This document shows, piece after piece, positions 15,090 to 23,161 of a stretch of DNA of 25,861 nt; position 1 is the stretch's first letter; each line of letters begins with the position of its first letter. The notes under the pieces were generated by a model that saw only the letters and a list, made by a program, of their open reading frames with translations, was not told where the DNA came from and ran no database searches. The stretch comes from WHTI01 sp963826105 (GTDB lineage Bacteria; Actinomycetota; CADDZG01; WHSQ01). The position numbers were made by a program, and so were the translations under genes. The stretch is from contig CAWGWA010000004.1 in NCBI GenBank assembly GCA_963826105.1, positions 1 to 25,861 of the forward strand, given 5' to 3'.

Positions 15090-16279
15090 GCGGAGGCCTG
15101 CTCTCTGAGTAACGGAGATACAAAAGCCGCCAGGTGATCGCTTGCGCGCGCGATCGACAACCGGGCCGCCTCATCCTCGGGGACCTCGAGTCTCAATGAA
15201 GCCTCGAGCGCGTTCGCGAGGCGCTCCTCGGTTGCACGCCGACCACCAGGCTCCACGGCGATCCCAGCCTTTCCGGCAACGATCGGCGGACCACCATGGT
15301 CGAGGCAAACGACCGGAAGTCCGGAGGCGACCGCCTCGGCGACCGCGAGTGGGGAGTCGTCATGGAGGCTCGGGAGGATGAACGCTCCGGCCTCCTCGCG
15401 CATCGTTCGAAGGACCTCGTTCCGACTAACCGCACCGCGAAGCTCGACGCGCTCTCGCGCCGGCGAGCGGTCCACGATGCGTCGCAGACGTGCACTGTCT
15501 GGTCCGTCACCGCACACGATCAAACGCCACTCCGGTGCGTTCTCAAGCGCGCCCACGGCGAGATGCGCGCCCTTCCACGCGAGCAGACGCGACGCGAACA
15601 AGGCAACGCGTGGACGCTCGCCCGAGGTACGCGCAGTCGGAGGCTCGCTCGGGAACAACGCATTCTGGAACACGGTCGCTTTGTGGCGGTGCCTGCGAGG
15701 GAGGAACTCCGCGGTATCGGGGTTCTGCACCAGAACGACGGAGCTCTTCCTCACGGCCGAGCGGGCCATCGGGTTCAGGTAGCGGAAGCCGGCTCGCGTC
15801 GCCAGGCGCGTACCTTCGTATGCGATCCCGCGTATCCCGAGCGAGGGCAACAACCCGACCGGTGGGGCCACTCCCCCGCCGACGGGCCCGTATATGAATG
15901 GCATCCCGTCGGGACCCCCGGGGGAGCCGAGCCACGCGTTCGCCATCGTGAGGTGCCACGCAGCATCGAAGTCGTGCTTCTCGGCCAGCTCTCCGGCCAG
16001 AGCATGTGCCGCCCGAAGCCACAACGTGTAATGGAGGCGGATCCCTCGTTGGCCCTTCTTGTAGAAGGCCGCACGACGCGGCAGTTGCACGTAATGGAAG
16101 TGCAGCGAGTCGCGCTCGGGGATGTGCTGCAGCTCCGCTTCGATCGCCTCGCGGTATCCCGTGCGCGTGATCACGTGCGTATCGGCGAAGGACGCCAGCG
16201 AGCGCGCCAGCGCCCAGCCCGCTCCGGGCTCCGAGCCCCGGTTCGGCTCGCACGCGTAAGCGGTCGCCAATAGCCTCAC
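15086..16279 (-). CDS. GT4-family glycosyltransferase (D-x7-E variant)
   Basis: GT-B glycosyltransferase of 397 residues. The GTG start at 16279 overlaps the sulfotransferase stop (GTGA) with AGGA just upstream. The N-terminus ATAYACEPNRGSEPGAGWAL is characteristic of a GT4 subgroup with a Ser-Glu-Pro-Gly-Ala-Gly acceptor loop. The inner region has FIYGPVGGGVAPP. The C-terminal domain shows ASRLLAWKGAHLAVGAL, then IVCGDGPDSARL, then LPSLHDDSPLAVAEAVASG with Asp instead of the first Glu, and CLDHGGPP. It is translationally coupled to its neighbours. The donor sugar cannot be named. Confidence 0.9.
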   Translation of the reverse strand: MRLLATAYACEPNRGSEPGAGWALARSLASFADTHVITRTGYREAIEAELQHIPERDSLHFHYVQLPRRAAFYKKGQRGIRLHYTLWLRAAHALAGELAEKHDFDAAWHLTMANAWLGSPGGPDGMPFIYGPVGGGVAPPVGLLPSLGIRGIAYEGTRLATRAGFRYLNPMARSAVRKSSVVLVQNPDTAEFLPRRHRHKATVFQNALFPSEPPTARTSGERPRVALFASRLLAWKGAHLAVGALENAPEWRLIVCGDGPDSARLRRIVDRSPARERVELRGAVSRNEVLRTMREEAGAFILPSLHDDSPLAVAEAVASGLPVVCLDHGGPPIVAGKAGIAVEPGGRRATEERLANALEASLRLEVPEDEAARLSIARASDHLAAFVSPLLREQASA

Positions 16280-17088
16280 CGGATCCTGCCCAGGACCCTG
16301 GCCTTGGCTCCGGCTGCAGGTCGATAGAGCGCGTTCATCCTCCGGAGTCGAGCGAGATCACCGTCGATCGACGAATGCGCCGCCAGCCGTCGTTCGAATA
16401 ACAGCTTGGCGAACTCATACAGCTCCATATCGCGCTCGTTCACCCGTTCGATCGAGGCGCGCTCAGCCGAACTCAGATCGTCGAGGGACGTGCGGGCCGC
16501 AGTGACGTTCTTGCGTGCGTACATCACGGGTCGCGTCCACCCGAGTTCCGCCTTCAGGAGCAGGGCCGACTCGTCGAAACGTTCCGACAGCCCAACACAG
16601 GAGAACGAAGACTCGAGGTTGGCCTTGGCACGTTCCAGCATCCCGTCGGGGTCCTCGTCGAAAGCGTCGAGTCCCGCGCCGGAGATCATCCTGGTGGCGC
16701 CGTCATGGGTGTGGAGACGCGCCTCGCCCCGATCGACAAAGGTTCGAAGATCGAGGTTCTCTGCTTCGATCCGCTTGAAGAGGGGCGTCTGGGGCCGGCG
16801 TCTCAGGTAGAAGAAGTACGAAACCACCCGATCGACCGGCGATCGCAGGAACGTGATGTAGGTCGAGTCTCCGGGGATGTCTTCGTGGAGGCCGAACAGC
16901 ATGTGACCGTCGACCAAAGCGAGGCTCTCTCTCCGGCCCTCATCGAGAGCGCGGAAGGACGCCAGGTCCTCATCCTTGAGGAGGCCACCCCGGTAGATCG
17001 ACCCTTTCGGGTACTGCCGCCCGAGGATGCTCCCCAACGAGGTCCCGGCAGTGCGTGGGACGTGCAGGAAGATGACGGTCTGCGCCAT
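16276..17088 (-). CDS. Sulfotransferase (PAPS-dependent, Sulfotransfer_2 type), copy 2
   Basis: Paralog of the enzyme at 9676-10494, with 270 residues. It starts MAQTVIFLHVPRTAGTSLGSI, the PAPS 5' loop with Arg. The 3'-phosphate site is TFLRSPVDRVVSYFFYLRR near residues 79-97. Further shared segments include LSERFDES, the ARKNVTAARTSLDDL region and LFERRLAAH. It probably sulfates a different position or sugar of the same polymer. The stop overlaps the next GT4 start, tying sulfation to chain assembly. No gene for PAPS synthesis is present, so the donor must come from elsewhere in the genome. Confidence 0.88.
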   Translation of the reverse strand: MAQTVIFLHVPRTAGTSLGSILGRQYPKGSIYRGGLLKDEDLASFRALDEGRRESLALVDGHMLFGLHEDIPGDSTYITFLRSPVDRVVSYFFYLRRRPQTPLFKRIEAENLDLRTFVDRGEARLHTHDGATRMISGAGLDAFDEDPDGMLERAKANLESSFSCVGLSERFDESALLLKAELGWTRPVMYARKNVTAARTSLDDLSSAERASIERVNERDMELYEFAKLLFERRLAAHSSIDGDLARLRRMNALYRPAAGAKARVLGRIR

Positions 17089-17168
17089 TTGAAGGGGAGA
17101 TACGGCCTCGGGAAGCTAATCCCTGCGATGGGTATGAGCCTGGGGCCGGCTCCGGGCCTTGCGTTCGT

Positions 17169-18605
17169 CTAGATGCGGTCGTTGCCTTGGGATCGCCAGC
17201 CCTTGAGGGTGAGGAAGCGGTCTCTCCAGCGGAAGGCTTTCAGTTTTTTGGTGATGCGGTAGGTGTTGTCTTCGAAGGTGACGCCGGAGTAGACGGAGGG
17301 GCCACCGGCAGTGCCGAGGACGCCGGTGAAGCCCCGGGTCATGCGGATGCGGTTGGCGGCGACGCGGACGTTCTCGAGGAGATAGAGGCCGTGCGTTCCG
17401 GTGCCCCGATCGTCGGAGCGGAGCAGGATGCCGTTGCGGTTCCCCGCGATGCTGTTGCCGGTCACGGTCACGTCTCGTGACGTCGAGATCGTGATCCCGG
17501 AGCCGGCGACATCCTTTGCCGCGGTGAGCCCGTTCCTGTGGATCGTGTTGTCGCGGATGACCGCGCCGTAGGAGATCTCGTGGAGGATGCCTTCGTTCTC
17601 GTTGTCTTCGATCAGGTTGGCCTCGTAGAGGACGTCCAAGTTGTTGATGTCGGTCCAGAGGCCGGGGCCATAATTGTTATGCGAGTGGTTCCCGCTCACG
17701 ATCAGGTCGGTGGTGTTGACCCATTTCGAACCGCCTGCCTCCCAGCGTGGGTCAAACCCTTTGGTGTTGTTGAAGGCGATCTCGTTGTTCTCGATGAGCA
17801 TCGAATCGCCTTGACCGCAGAGGCCGAGTTGGCCGTTGTGATGCACGTAGTTACCACTGACCACCGATCCGCTCCCCGACCAGATCCCACATCCGTGGTT
17901 GGAGCGGACCTCGTTGTTCTCGATCGTCCAGCCCGAACTTGAGTAAGCCGAGATGGCTCCGGACTGGGCAAGGTTGGCGAACCTCTCGATAACGAGACCC
18001 GTGATCGCTACCCCCGATGTCCCCCCGGTGGTGCCGTAGAACGCGAACGGGGTCGACGCCACCTCGACGTCAGATCCGGCAGGGTCCTCGCCGAGGTAGA
18101 GGGTCGCTGCGTCGTAGTCGAGGAACGACTCTCCCGGATCGAGCTCCGCCAGCGACCCGGCCGCAACCATCCGGACGTCGTCGACGAACACCGTGTTCGG
18201 GATCTGGCACTGGGTCGAGGCTGCGTCACGGCACTCGCCCCGCATCGCCGGCTCAGGGACCACTGCAGGTGCAGAGAAGGCTCCCGATCCGGGAGTGAAC
18301 CCGACGACGGGGATCGCCCCCGAGAGCACCGCTCCGGGAGCCCCGATAAAGCTCTGGTCGTCCTTTGGCTGGATCCTCCGGGTTACCCGGTGGAGACCGG
18401 CGTCGAGGCAGAAGCTCTGCCCTGGAACCGAAGCATCGACGAGCGTGGCCAGATCGGTTCCGGGAGAGACCGGGACGCAGAGATCCGTGGCCCCGGGTGG
18501 ATCGGGGACCACTTGGGCCGTGGCCGGGGCGGCGAGGGCCAAGGCGAGGAGGGCGCCACCTAGCGCCCGGATCCCTGTCGGCCGACCTCTGTCTCCCCTT
18601 CTCAC
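17169..18605 (-). CDS. Secreted right-handed parallel beta-helix protein (possible polysaccharide lyase or epimerase)
   Basis: Protein of 478 residues. The start is placed at GTG 18605, just before a signal peptide (RRGDRGR, then ALGGALLALALAAPATA, with cleavage before QVVPD). The frame is open further upstream, but that part has no signal and overlaps the WecA gene. Residues about 170-430 are Asn/Gly-rich repeats such as IENNEVRSNHGCGIW, VSGNYVHHNGQLGLCG and VTGNSIAGNRNGILL, each turn about 22-25 residues, as in pectate-lyase-like and NosD/CASH domains. Such proteins bind, cut or epimerise extracellular polysaccharides, so it could edit or release the polymer of this locus. No catalytic residue was identified. 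It is exported while its neighbours are cytoplasmic. Confidence 0.78.
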   Translation of the reverse strand: MRRGDRGRPTGIRALGGALLALALAAPATAQVVPDPPGATDLCVPVSPGTDLATLVDASVPGQSFCLDAGLHRVTRRIQPKDDQSFIGAPGAVLSGAIPVVGFTPGSGAFSAPAVVPEPAMRGECRDAASTQCQIPNTVFVDDVRMVAAGSLAELDPGESFLDYDAATLYLGEDPAGSDVEVASTPFAFYGTTGGTSGVAITGLVIERFANLAQSGAISAYSSSGWTIENNEVRSNHGCGIWSGSGSVVSGNYVHHNGQLGLCGQGDSMLIENNEIAFNNTKGFDPRWEAGGSKWVNTTDLIVSGNHSHNNYGPGLWTDINNLDVLYEANLIEDNENEGILHEISYGAVIRDNTIHRNGLTAAKDVAGSGITISTSRDVTVTGNSIAGNRNGILLRSDDRGTGTHGLYLLENVRVAANRIRMTRGFTGVLGTAGGPSVYSGVTFEDNTYRITKKLKAFRWRDRFLTLKGWRSQGNDRI

Positions 18606-18676
18606 CCCTCTAATGTCGGCAATCGACCAATCGAAGTAAATACGCAATCCCCATGAAACCGGACAGTCCAGAAGGA

Positions 18677-19783
18677 TCAGTCGATCAGGATGTCCTCGGA
18701 CAGGGTGATCGGCTCGATGGCGTCGGACAATCGGAAACGAGGCATCCGGGGAGCCGCCAGCGGGACCAAAGCATCCCCCTCGCGCACCAGCGCCGGCAAT
18801 GGCAGAAGGCGAAGCAGCACCTGAGCACTCCCCACGAAGGTTGCGACGCAGGCGGCGATCGCCCACTGAGGCGGAAGGATCGCGAGCGTCAGCCCGATCA
18901 GCGAGTAGAGAACCGAGACCATGTAGAGGCGCAGCGTCACGTCTCGAACCGAGAGGCCGGTGCTCAACAGGCGGTGCGAGGTGTGGTCCATGCGGGCACC
19001 GATCACCGGCTCTCGCCGGATGATCCTTCCGATCGCCATGAGCGAGGTGTCGAACACGAAGGTGCCAAGCACCGCTACCGGGATCGCAGTCGCCACGAAC
19101 GGGTGGAGCCCATCGGTCGACAGGTGGGTACCAAGCGCAGCCAGTGCGAATCCGAGCGGAAGTGAGCCGGTATCACCCATGAAGATGCGTGCCGGGTGGA
19201 AGTTGTGCGGCAGGAAACCTGCCATAGCGCCGGCGAGTGCGATGGCAACGAACGCTACGCCGAGGTCGCCCGCGAACAGCCCTAGTGCCGCGATCGTCGT
19301 GGCGGCCACGGCTCCGGTCCCGGACGCCAGGCCATCCATGTTGTCCATGAAGTTGAACGCGTTCGTGATCCCCACCAACCACAGCAGCGACACGACCAGG
19401 TTGAGGCCGGGGTTGCCGAAGAGTTCAAGACCGAAGCCGTGCCCCCAGCCGAATCCGGCGATCAGGACCTGTAGAACCAGCCTCAGGTGCTCGTCGAGAT
19501 GGAAGCGATCGTCGATGAGCCCCATGACACCAAGGGCCCCGGAGCAGACCAGCAGCGCCCAGAGATCGCCTCCCCTCCCCGAGATCGCGATGGCAAGAAG
19601 CCAACCGGCCAGGATCGCGATCCCGCCCATCGTGGGCGTCGTGACTTGATGCAGTCTCCGCCCGCTGGGATCGTCCGACATCCCGCGCCTCAGAGCGCCC
19701 CATCGCACCACCGGGGTGAGAAACGCTGTGATGGCGAAAGCCACCGCAGCGATGAGGAGCAGCGCCCCGACATCAGTCCACAT
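18677..19783 (-). CDS. wecA: Undecaprenyl-phosphate N-acetylglucosamine(-type) 1-phosphate transferase (WecA/TagO/MraY family)
   Basis: Integral membrane enzyme of 368 residues with about eleven helices that links a HexNAc-1-phosphate to undecaprenyl phosphate, the priming step of glycan assembly. Motifs are RLHQVTTPTMGGIAIL, the Asp pair in GLIDDRFHLDEH, NAFNFMDNMDGLASG, FMGDTGSLPLGFAL and the cytoplasmic DHTSHRLL (the His-rich loop of WecA/TagO). It starts at ATG 19783, overlapping the WecG/TagA gene by 11 bases. That pair suggests a disaccharide primer made by successive action. The exact amino sugar is inferred from the family. Confidence 0.9.
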   Translation of the reverse strand: MWTDVGALLLIAAVAFAITAFLTPVVRWGALRRGMSDDPSGRRLHQVTTPTMGGIAILAGWLLAIAISGRGGDLWALLVCSGALGVMGLIDDRFHLDEHLRLVLQVLIAGFGWGHGFGLELFGNPGLNLVVSLLWLVGITNAFNFMDNMDGLASGTGAVAATTIAALGLFAGDLGVAFVAIALAGAMAGFLPHNFHPARIFMGDTGSLPLGFALAALGTHLSTDGLHPFVATAIPVAVLGTFVFDTSLMAIGRIIRREPVIGARMDHTSHRLLSTGLSVRDVTLRLYMVSVLYSLIGLTLAILPPQWAIAACVATFVGSAQVLLRLLPLPALVREGDALVPLAAPRMPRFRLSDAIEPITLSEDILID

Positions 19784-20618
19784 GGGCCATCCGTCCCGTG
19801 CGGAACCATTCGGCGACCAGCAAGGCGACGAACTTCGAGTTGCCCAGGAGGTAACGCTTCCACAGTCGGCGAGGCTCGGCCCCCAACCGGTGCATCCACT
19901 GGAGCCCCGAGCGCTTCATCCATTCGGGCGCTTCCTTCTTGGCCCCCGAGAGGTAGTCGAACGCGGCACCGACCCCGGCGAGGACGGGAGCATCAAGCCT
20001 TCCCGCATGCGTCTCCATCCAGAGTTCCTGCTTGGGGTGTCCGAGGCCGACCCAAACGATGTCCGGAGCCGCGGCGTTGATCCGTTCGACATCCGTTTCG
20101 TTGACATCGCGTCCGGTCAGACCGAGTTCCGGGGTGTGCGATCCGACAATCTGGATCTCGGGGAAACGCTCTCTCAGTTTCTCGACCAGCTCGTCGACAA
20201 CGCCGGGGGTGCCGCCGTAGAAGTAGTGACGCAGCGACGACCCCGTGGCGGCGAACAGGTTCACCATGAAGTCGGGTCCGTAGACACGCTCGGGCTCCAC
20301 CCCAGCTCGCCGGCCGAGCCACACGAGAGGCATCCCGTCGGGGTTGACCAGAGCGGAGTTGCTCAGAGCACGACGGAGCTCCGGGTCTCGCCGGGCGGCG
20401 AGAACGGTGGAGGCGGTGCAGAAGGCGATGGTTCCCCGACTGCGGGACCGGACCATGTCCTCAACGTGAGCAACGGCCCGGGCGGGGTCGACCGCCGCTA
20501 TCGAGGTACCGAGAACCCAGTAGGAGGGGGTGGAAACGCGGGCCGGGGCGCGTTCAGGGCGGCTCTCTGCGTGGGTCTCCCCATACCGAGAACCGAGGCC
20601 CGCTCGTTCTGCCCGCAT
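19773..20618 (-). CDS. WecG/TagA/CpsF-family (GT26) glycosyltransferase
   Basis: Glycosyltransferase of 281 residues that adds the second sugar, often ManNAc or ManNAcA, to the lipid-linked first sugar. Family motifs are FCTASTVLAARRDPELRRAL, then VNPDGMPLVWLGRR with the catalytic Asp, then YGGTPGVVDELVEKL, and VGLGHPKQELWME. The C-terminal tail ending in MHRLGAEPRRLWKRYLLGN is the usual membrane-binding appendage. The start ATG 20618 leaves an N-terminal extension of about 30 residues of low conservation, and no better start is in frame. It opens the minus-strand chain that continues with WecA. About 100 bases separate it from the DUF4012 gene. Confidence 0.9.
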   Translation of the reverse strand: MRAERAGLGSRYGETHAESRPERAPARVSTPSYWVLGTSIAAVDPARAVAHVEDMVRSRSRGTIAFCTASTVLAARRDPELRRALSNSALVNPDGMPLVWLGRRAGVEPERVYGPDFMVNLFAATGSSLRHYFYGGTPGVVDELVEKLRERFPEIQIVGSHTPELGLTGRDVNETDVERINAAAPDIVWVGLGHPKQELWMETHAGRLDAPVLAGVGAAFDYLSGAKKEAPEWMKRSGLQWMHRLGAEPRRLWKRYLLGNSKFVALLVAEWFRTGRMAHVD

Positions 20619-20718
20619 AGCCCCACGTCCTTCGCCCGCCGCGATATGTGAGACTTGATTTGGACGAAGGTGCTTGGTTTCCTGCCGGATCGAGAAGAAA
20701 CTTCCAGATTGTTCTCGA

Positions 20719-22557
20719 TCAGTTCTCGAACGCAGCTCGGACCGAGATCGTCCGATCCAGGACCCCCCGTCGAACCAGCGCCGGTCCGTCGGGCGGGCGC
20801 ACCTCGAGGGAGAAGTGATCGGTTACCGCGGTCGCCTGCGGAAAGAGGTCGAAGGCGAACGTCCCATCCCTCACATCCCACGCCGCCGGCACCAGATAGG
20901 TGAACTGCACCGTCGACATCTCCGAGGGGAGGATCTCGACGAGGTCGTAGGCAACCGGATGATCGCCCTCCATGCCCGTTAACGGCTCGCTGGGGTTGCC
21001 GTCGATGGTCGAGTGCGTCAGCCGGCTCCCTTCAGGCATCAGTAGATAGAGGACCATGCCGTTTATCCCAGCTCGATCCCCCTCGACACCGGGCCCGAAC
21101 AGGATCGAGTCCGGCGCATCCAGTGGAACGTTGTTGACCAGTTGGATGCTGGTCGTCACGAGGGCGTCACCGTCCGGCTCGAGCTCGACGAGCGTGTCGA
21201 TCGTTCGGGCGAGGAAATAGTCCACCTTGTTGGCGGCGGCGTTGTTGCCGTAAACGAGCTGAACGTTCGGACCGGAGGCGCCGTAGTCGCCGTCGACTCC
21301 GAGGTCGGCCAGTGCATCCTGTACGTCGGCGTCTACCGAATACAGCTTGAGATGCTGGCCTCTGGTCGCCCGTCCGAGGCCCTCGGCGAGGGGTCCGACT
21401 TCCACATCCCCGCTCCCGAGACGTTGCCACAAGGCATCCACGAGCGCTGCAAGATAGAGGTTCTGATCGTCAGGGGCGGGGAACTCGACATAGCTGTCGT
21501 AGAGGAGTGCCTCGACCGCGTTGTCGGGTCCGATCGTTCCTTCGACCCCGTCCACGGTCAGAGGTCCGGTACCACGGGTCATCTCGGACAGGACGATCGG
21601 ATCCATCGCCATCACACCATCGAGTGGGTTGCCGGTGCGCTCCTCGTAAACCTCAAGCCACACGCGCGCTACCTCGGGGAAATTCGGTGAGTAGCCGGCC
21701 TGGCGCGGATCGCGTAACGCTCCGACGTCCCTGTATAGATCGCGGTACCAGTCAGGCACCGAGGCGGGGACGCTCAGCTGGCCAAGAGACCCGATCGGTC
21801 GGACCGCCCCGAGACTCAAACGCCCCTCCTCGGCTTTCAGGATCCCGAAGACGCCGGGAAAGCCGCCGGACCCGCGCGCCTCGCTCGGAGATTGGAAGGC
21901 GAGGAAGTATCGCCGCAAGCCGTCGCGCCCGAAGAGGGAGGGAAGAGCATCTAGCAACGCCGCGACCTTGCGGGTAGATGCCGACGCCGAGGCAACCTCC
22001 GTTCGGGCGTCCTCAAGCCCCTCGGCCACCGATGCGAGTTTGGGTTCGGGAGCCTCCTCGAGGATGCTCTCGGCCTTCGCGAGCAGGGCGGCCGCCTCCT
22101 CCACCAACGGGGCGGCCCGATCGATCGCCGCGAACTGAACCGTGCCATCCTGGTAAACGGCCTCGGCCAGTGATTCCGGATCGCCCTCGGACGCGGTTTC
22201 GAGGGCGTCGACCAACAGCACCCCGCCCCGGACCGAAAGGTCGGCGGCGCGACCGAGGGACTCGATCGCCCGGGCGTCACCCCCGATGACTGGTAGACGA
22301 GCGGCGATCCTGAACGAGGGATGGCGGGTCAGGCTCACGAGCGCACTGGTTGCGTCCCTCGCCTTCGACAGGCTCGTCGCGGTCGACGTGAAGTCTTCGG
22401 CGTCGAAGGCGGCCCGAGCCTCCTCCAACTCTTCGATCGCCGCTCGTTCGGACGACCGGAGCCGGAGTGCAACGTAGACGGCGTCGACCGCCAGCGCGCC
22501 GACGATGAAGGCGGCTACGAGCGCCGCCCACCGGAGCTTCCTCCCATGCTTAAACAC
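20719..22557 (-). CDS. DUF4012-domain membrane-anchored protein, copy 1
   Basis: Protein of unknown function, 612 residues. It starts at GTG 22557; no clear Shine-Dalgarno precedes it. After a basic N-terminus comes one membrane segment (WAALVAAFIVGALAVDAVYVA), then about 150 residues of Ala/Glu-rich helix that could form coiled coil, then the extracytoplasmic DUF4012 core. The core includes RRYFLAFQSPSEARGSGGFP, VPDWYRDLYRDVGALRD, LDGVMAMDPIVLSEMTRGTG, IGPDNAVEALLYDSYVEF and NKVDYFLARTIDTLVEL. It ends in a beta-rich domain without a wall anchor. It is paralogous to the 23490-25331 gene. It may be cotranscribed with WecG/TagA and WecA (same strand, 100-base gap), which links it to glycan export or attachment. 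Confidence 0.85.
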   Translation of the reverse strand: MFKHGRKLRWAALVAAFIVGALAVDAVYVALRLRSSERAAIEELEEARAAFDAEDFTSTATSLSKARDATSALVSLTRHPSFRIAARLPVIGGDARAIESLGRAADLSVRGGVLLVDALETASEGDPESLAEAVYQDGTVQFAAIDRAAPLVEEAAALLAKAESILEEAPEPKLASVAEGLEDARTEVASASASTRKVAALLDALPSLFGRDGLRRYFLAFQSPSEARGSGGFPGVFGILKAEEGRLSLGAVRPIGSLGQLSVPASVPDWYRDLYRDVGALRDPRQAGYSPNFPEVARVWLEVYEERTGNPLDGVMAMDPIVLSEMTRGTGPLTVDGVEGTIGPDNAVEALLYDSYVEFPAPDDQNLYLAALVDALWQRLGSGDVEVGPLAEGLGRATRGQHLKLYSVDADVQDALADLGVDGDYGASGPNVQLVYGNNAAANKVDYFLARTIDTLVELEPDGDALVTTSIQLVNNVPLDAPDSILFGPGVEGDRAGINGMVLYLLMPEGSRLTHSTIDGNPSEPLTGMEGDHPVAYDLVEILPSEMSTVQFTYLVPAAWDVRDGTFAFDLFPQATAVTDHFSLEVRPPDGPALVRRGVLDRTISVRAAFEN

Positions 22558-22663
22558 CTAAGGATTGAATCAGGGATCGACGCAAACCATGTTTGAACTA
22601 GCGGAACCAAGGCAGGACTTCGCCCAGTGGAGGTCGAATTGCTGACCAGCACCCGCTCGAGCT

Positions 22664-22680
22664 GGGAGGTCGCATCCGTG
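22664..22680 (+). promoter_or_regulatory. Ribosome binding site fixing a GTG start
   Basis: GGGAGG at 22664-22669 stands 8 bases before GTG 22678. This selects the GTG over an upstream in-frame start, and translation then opens directly with a signal peptide. The paralogous gene at 25362-25751 uses the same GGGAGGTC-type leader before a GTG. Confidence 0.6.
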
Positions 22681-23061
22681 AGGCTTCACAAGATAAGGAT
22701 CATCCTTCCGATCATGGCGCTGACGATCGCCGCGCTGGCCGGCTCGATGGCCGCCGCCCATGAGTTCGCCGCGGACACCTCCGTATCACTCAACAACAAC
22801 GGAGACGTCTTCAAGGGCGCCGTGTCGTCCGATCGAGGTCGCTGCGAGCCTGGGCGGAAAGTCACGCTGATGCGTGACTTCCGGAACAAGCCGTCTCGGG
22901 CGGTCGGCTCCGATACGACCAACAACAACGGCCGGTACCGGATCCTCAAAGAGGACCCGCACGGTCGCTACTTCGTCAAGGTCGCCCGCAAGCTGAGTAC
23001 CCCCTACGGGCATCGCCACGACTGCAAGGGCGCTCGCTCAGGCACGATCAAGGCGGACTAA
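22678..23061 (+). CDS. Small secreted beta-sandwich protein, copy 1
   Basis: Unrecognised family by name; 127 residues. The signal peptide (RLHKIRIILPIMALTIAALAG, SMAAA) would be cut before His28, giving a mature N-terminus HEFAADTS. The roughly 100-residue mature part has alternating beta strands. It contains FKGAVSSDRGRC with Cys56, VGSDTTNNNGRYRI, and GRYFVKVARKL, a pattern like Ig/transthyretin-type secreted domains. It ends in HRHDC (residues 112-116), whose Cys could pair with Cys56. It is divergent from DUF4012 copy 1 across 120 bases. A paralog of 129 residues sits beside DUF4012 copy 2. A role with the DUF4012 protein is inferred from this repeated pairing. Confidence 0.75.
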   Translation: MRLHKIRIILPIMALTIAALAGSMAAAHEFAADTSVSLNNNGDVFKGAVSSDRGRCEPGRKVTLMRDFRNKPSRAVGSDTTNNNGRYRILKEDPHGRYFVKVARKLSTPYGHRHDCKGARSGTIKAD

Positions 23062-23077
23062 GCCCCCAGAACTCCTA

Positions 23078-23121
23078 GGCCCTGTGGGGCCAGGTCCCAG
23101 ACCTGACGGTCAAGTAACCGT
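23078..23121. other. Run of three small hairpins downstream of the small secreted protein gene
   Basis: Three adjacent inverted repeats with 5-base-pair stems occur after the stop at 23061: GGCCC/GGGCC (23078-23091), CAGGT/ACCTG (23091-23105) and ACGGT/ACCGT (23106-23121). They may act as a weak terminator or as a leader structure for the following 78-residue gene. There is no U-tract. Confidence 0.25.
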
Positions 23122-23161
23122 TCGCTACCGTGAAGGTCCAACGAACGCCGGGGAACCACCC

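Noticed and set aside
15296..16273. Plus-strand open frame of about 325 codons opposite a GT4 gene
   Set aside because: It is a shadow of the GT4, which has all catalytic-domain motifs and coupled starts.
17136..17152. GAGCC/GGCTC hairpin between the beta-helix gene and sulfotransferase copy 2, as a terminator
   Set aside because: The stem is only 5 base pairs with no U-tract, and the flanking genes appear to belong to one chain, so termination here is unlikely.
18606..18866. N-terminal extension of the beta-helix protein frame
   Set aside because: The extension overlaps the end of WecA, has no signal peptide and is of shadow composition; the signal peptide follows GTG 18605.
22759..23061. 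Small secreted proteins as lipoproteins or sortase substrates
   Set aside because: Neither copy has a lipobox Cys at the cleavage site nor an LPxTG tail.
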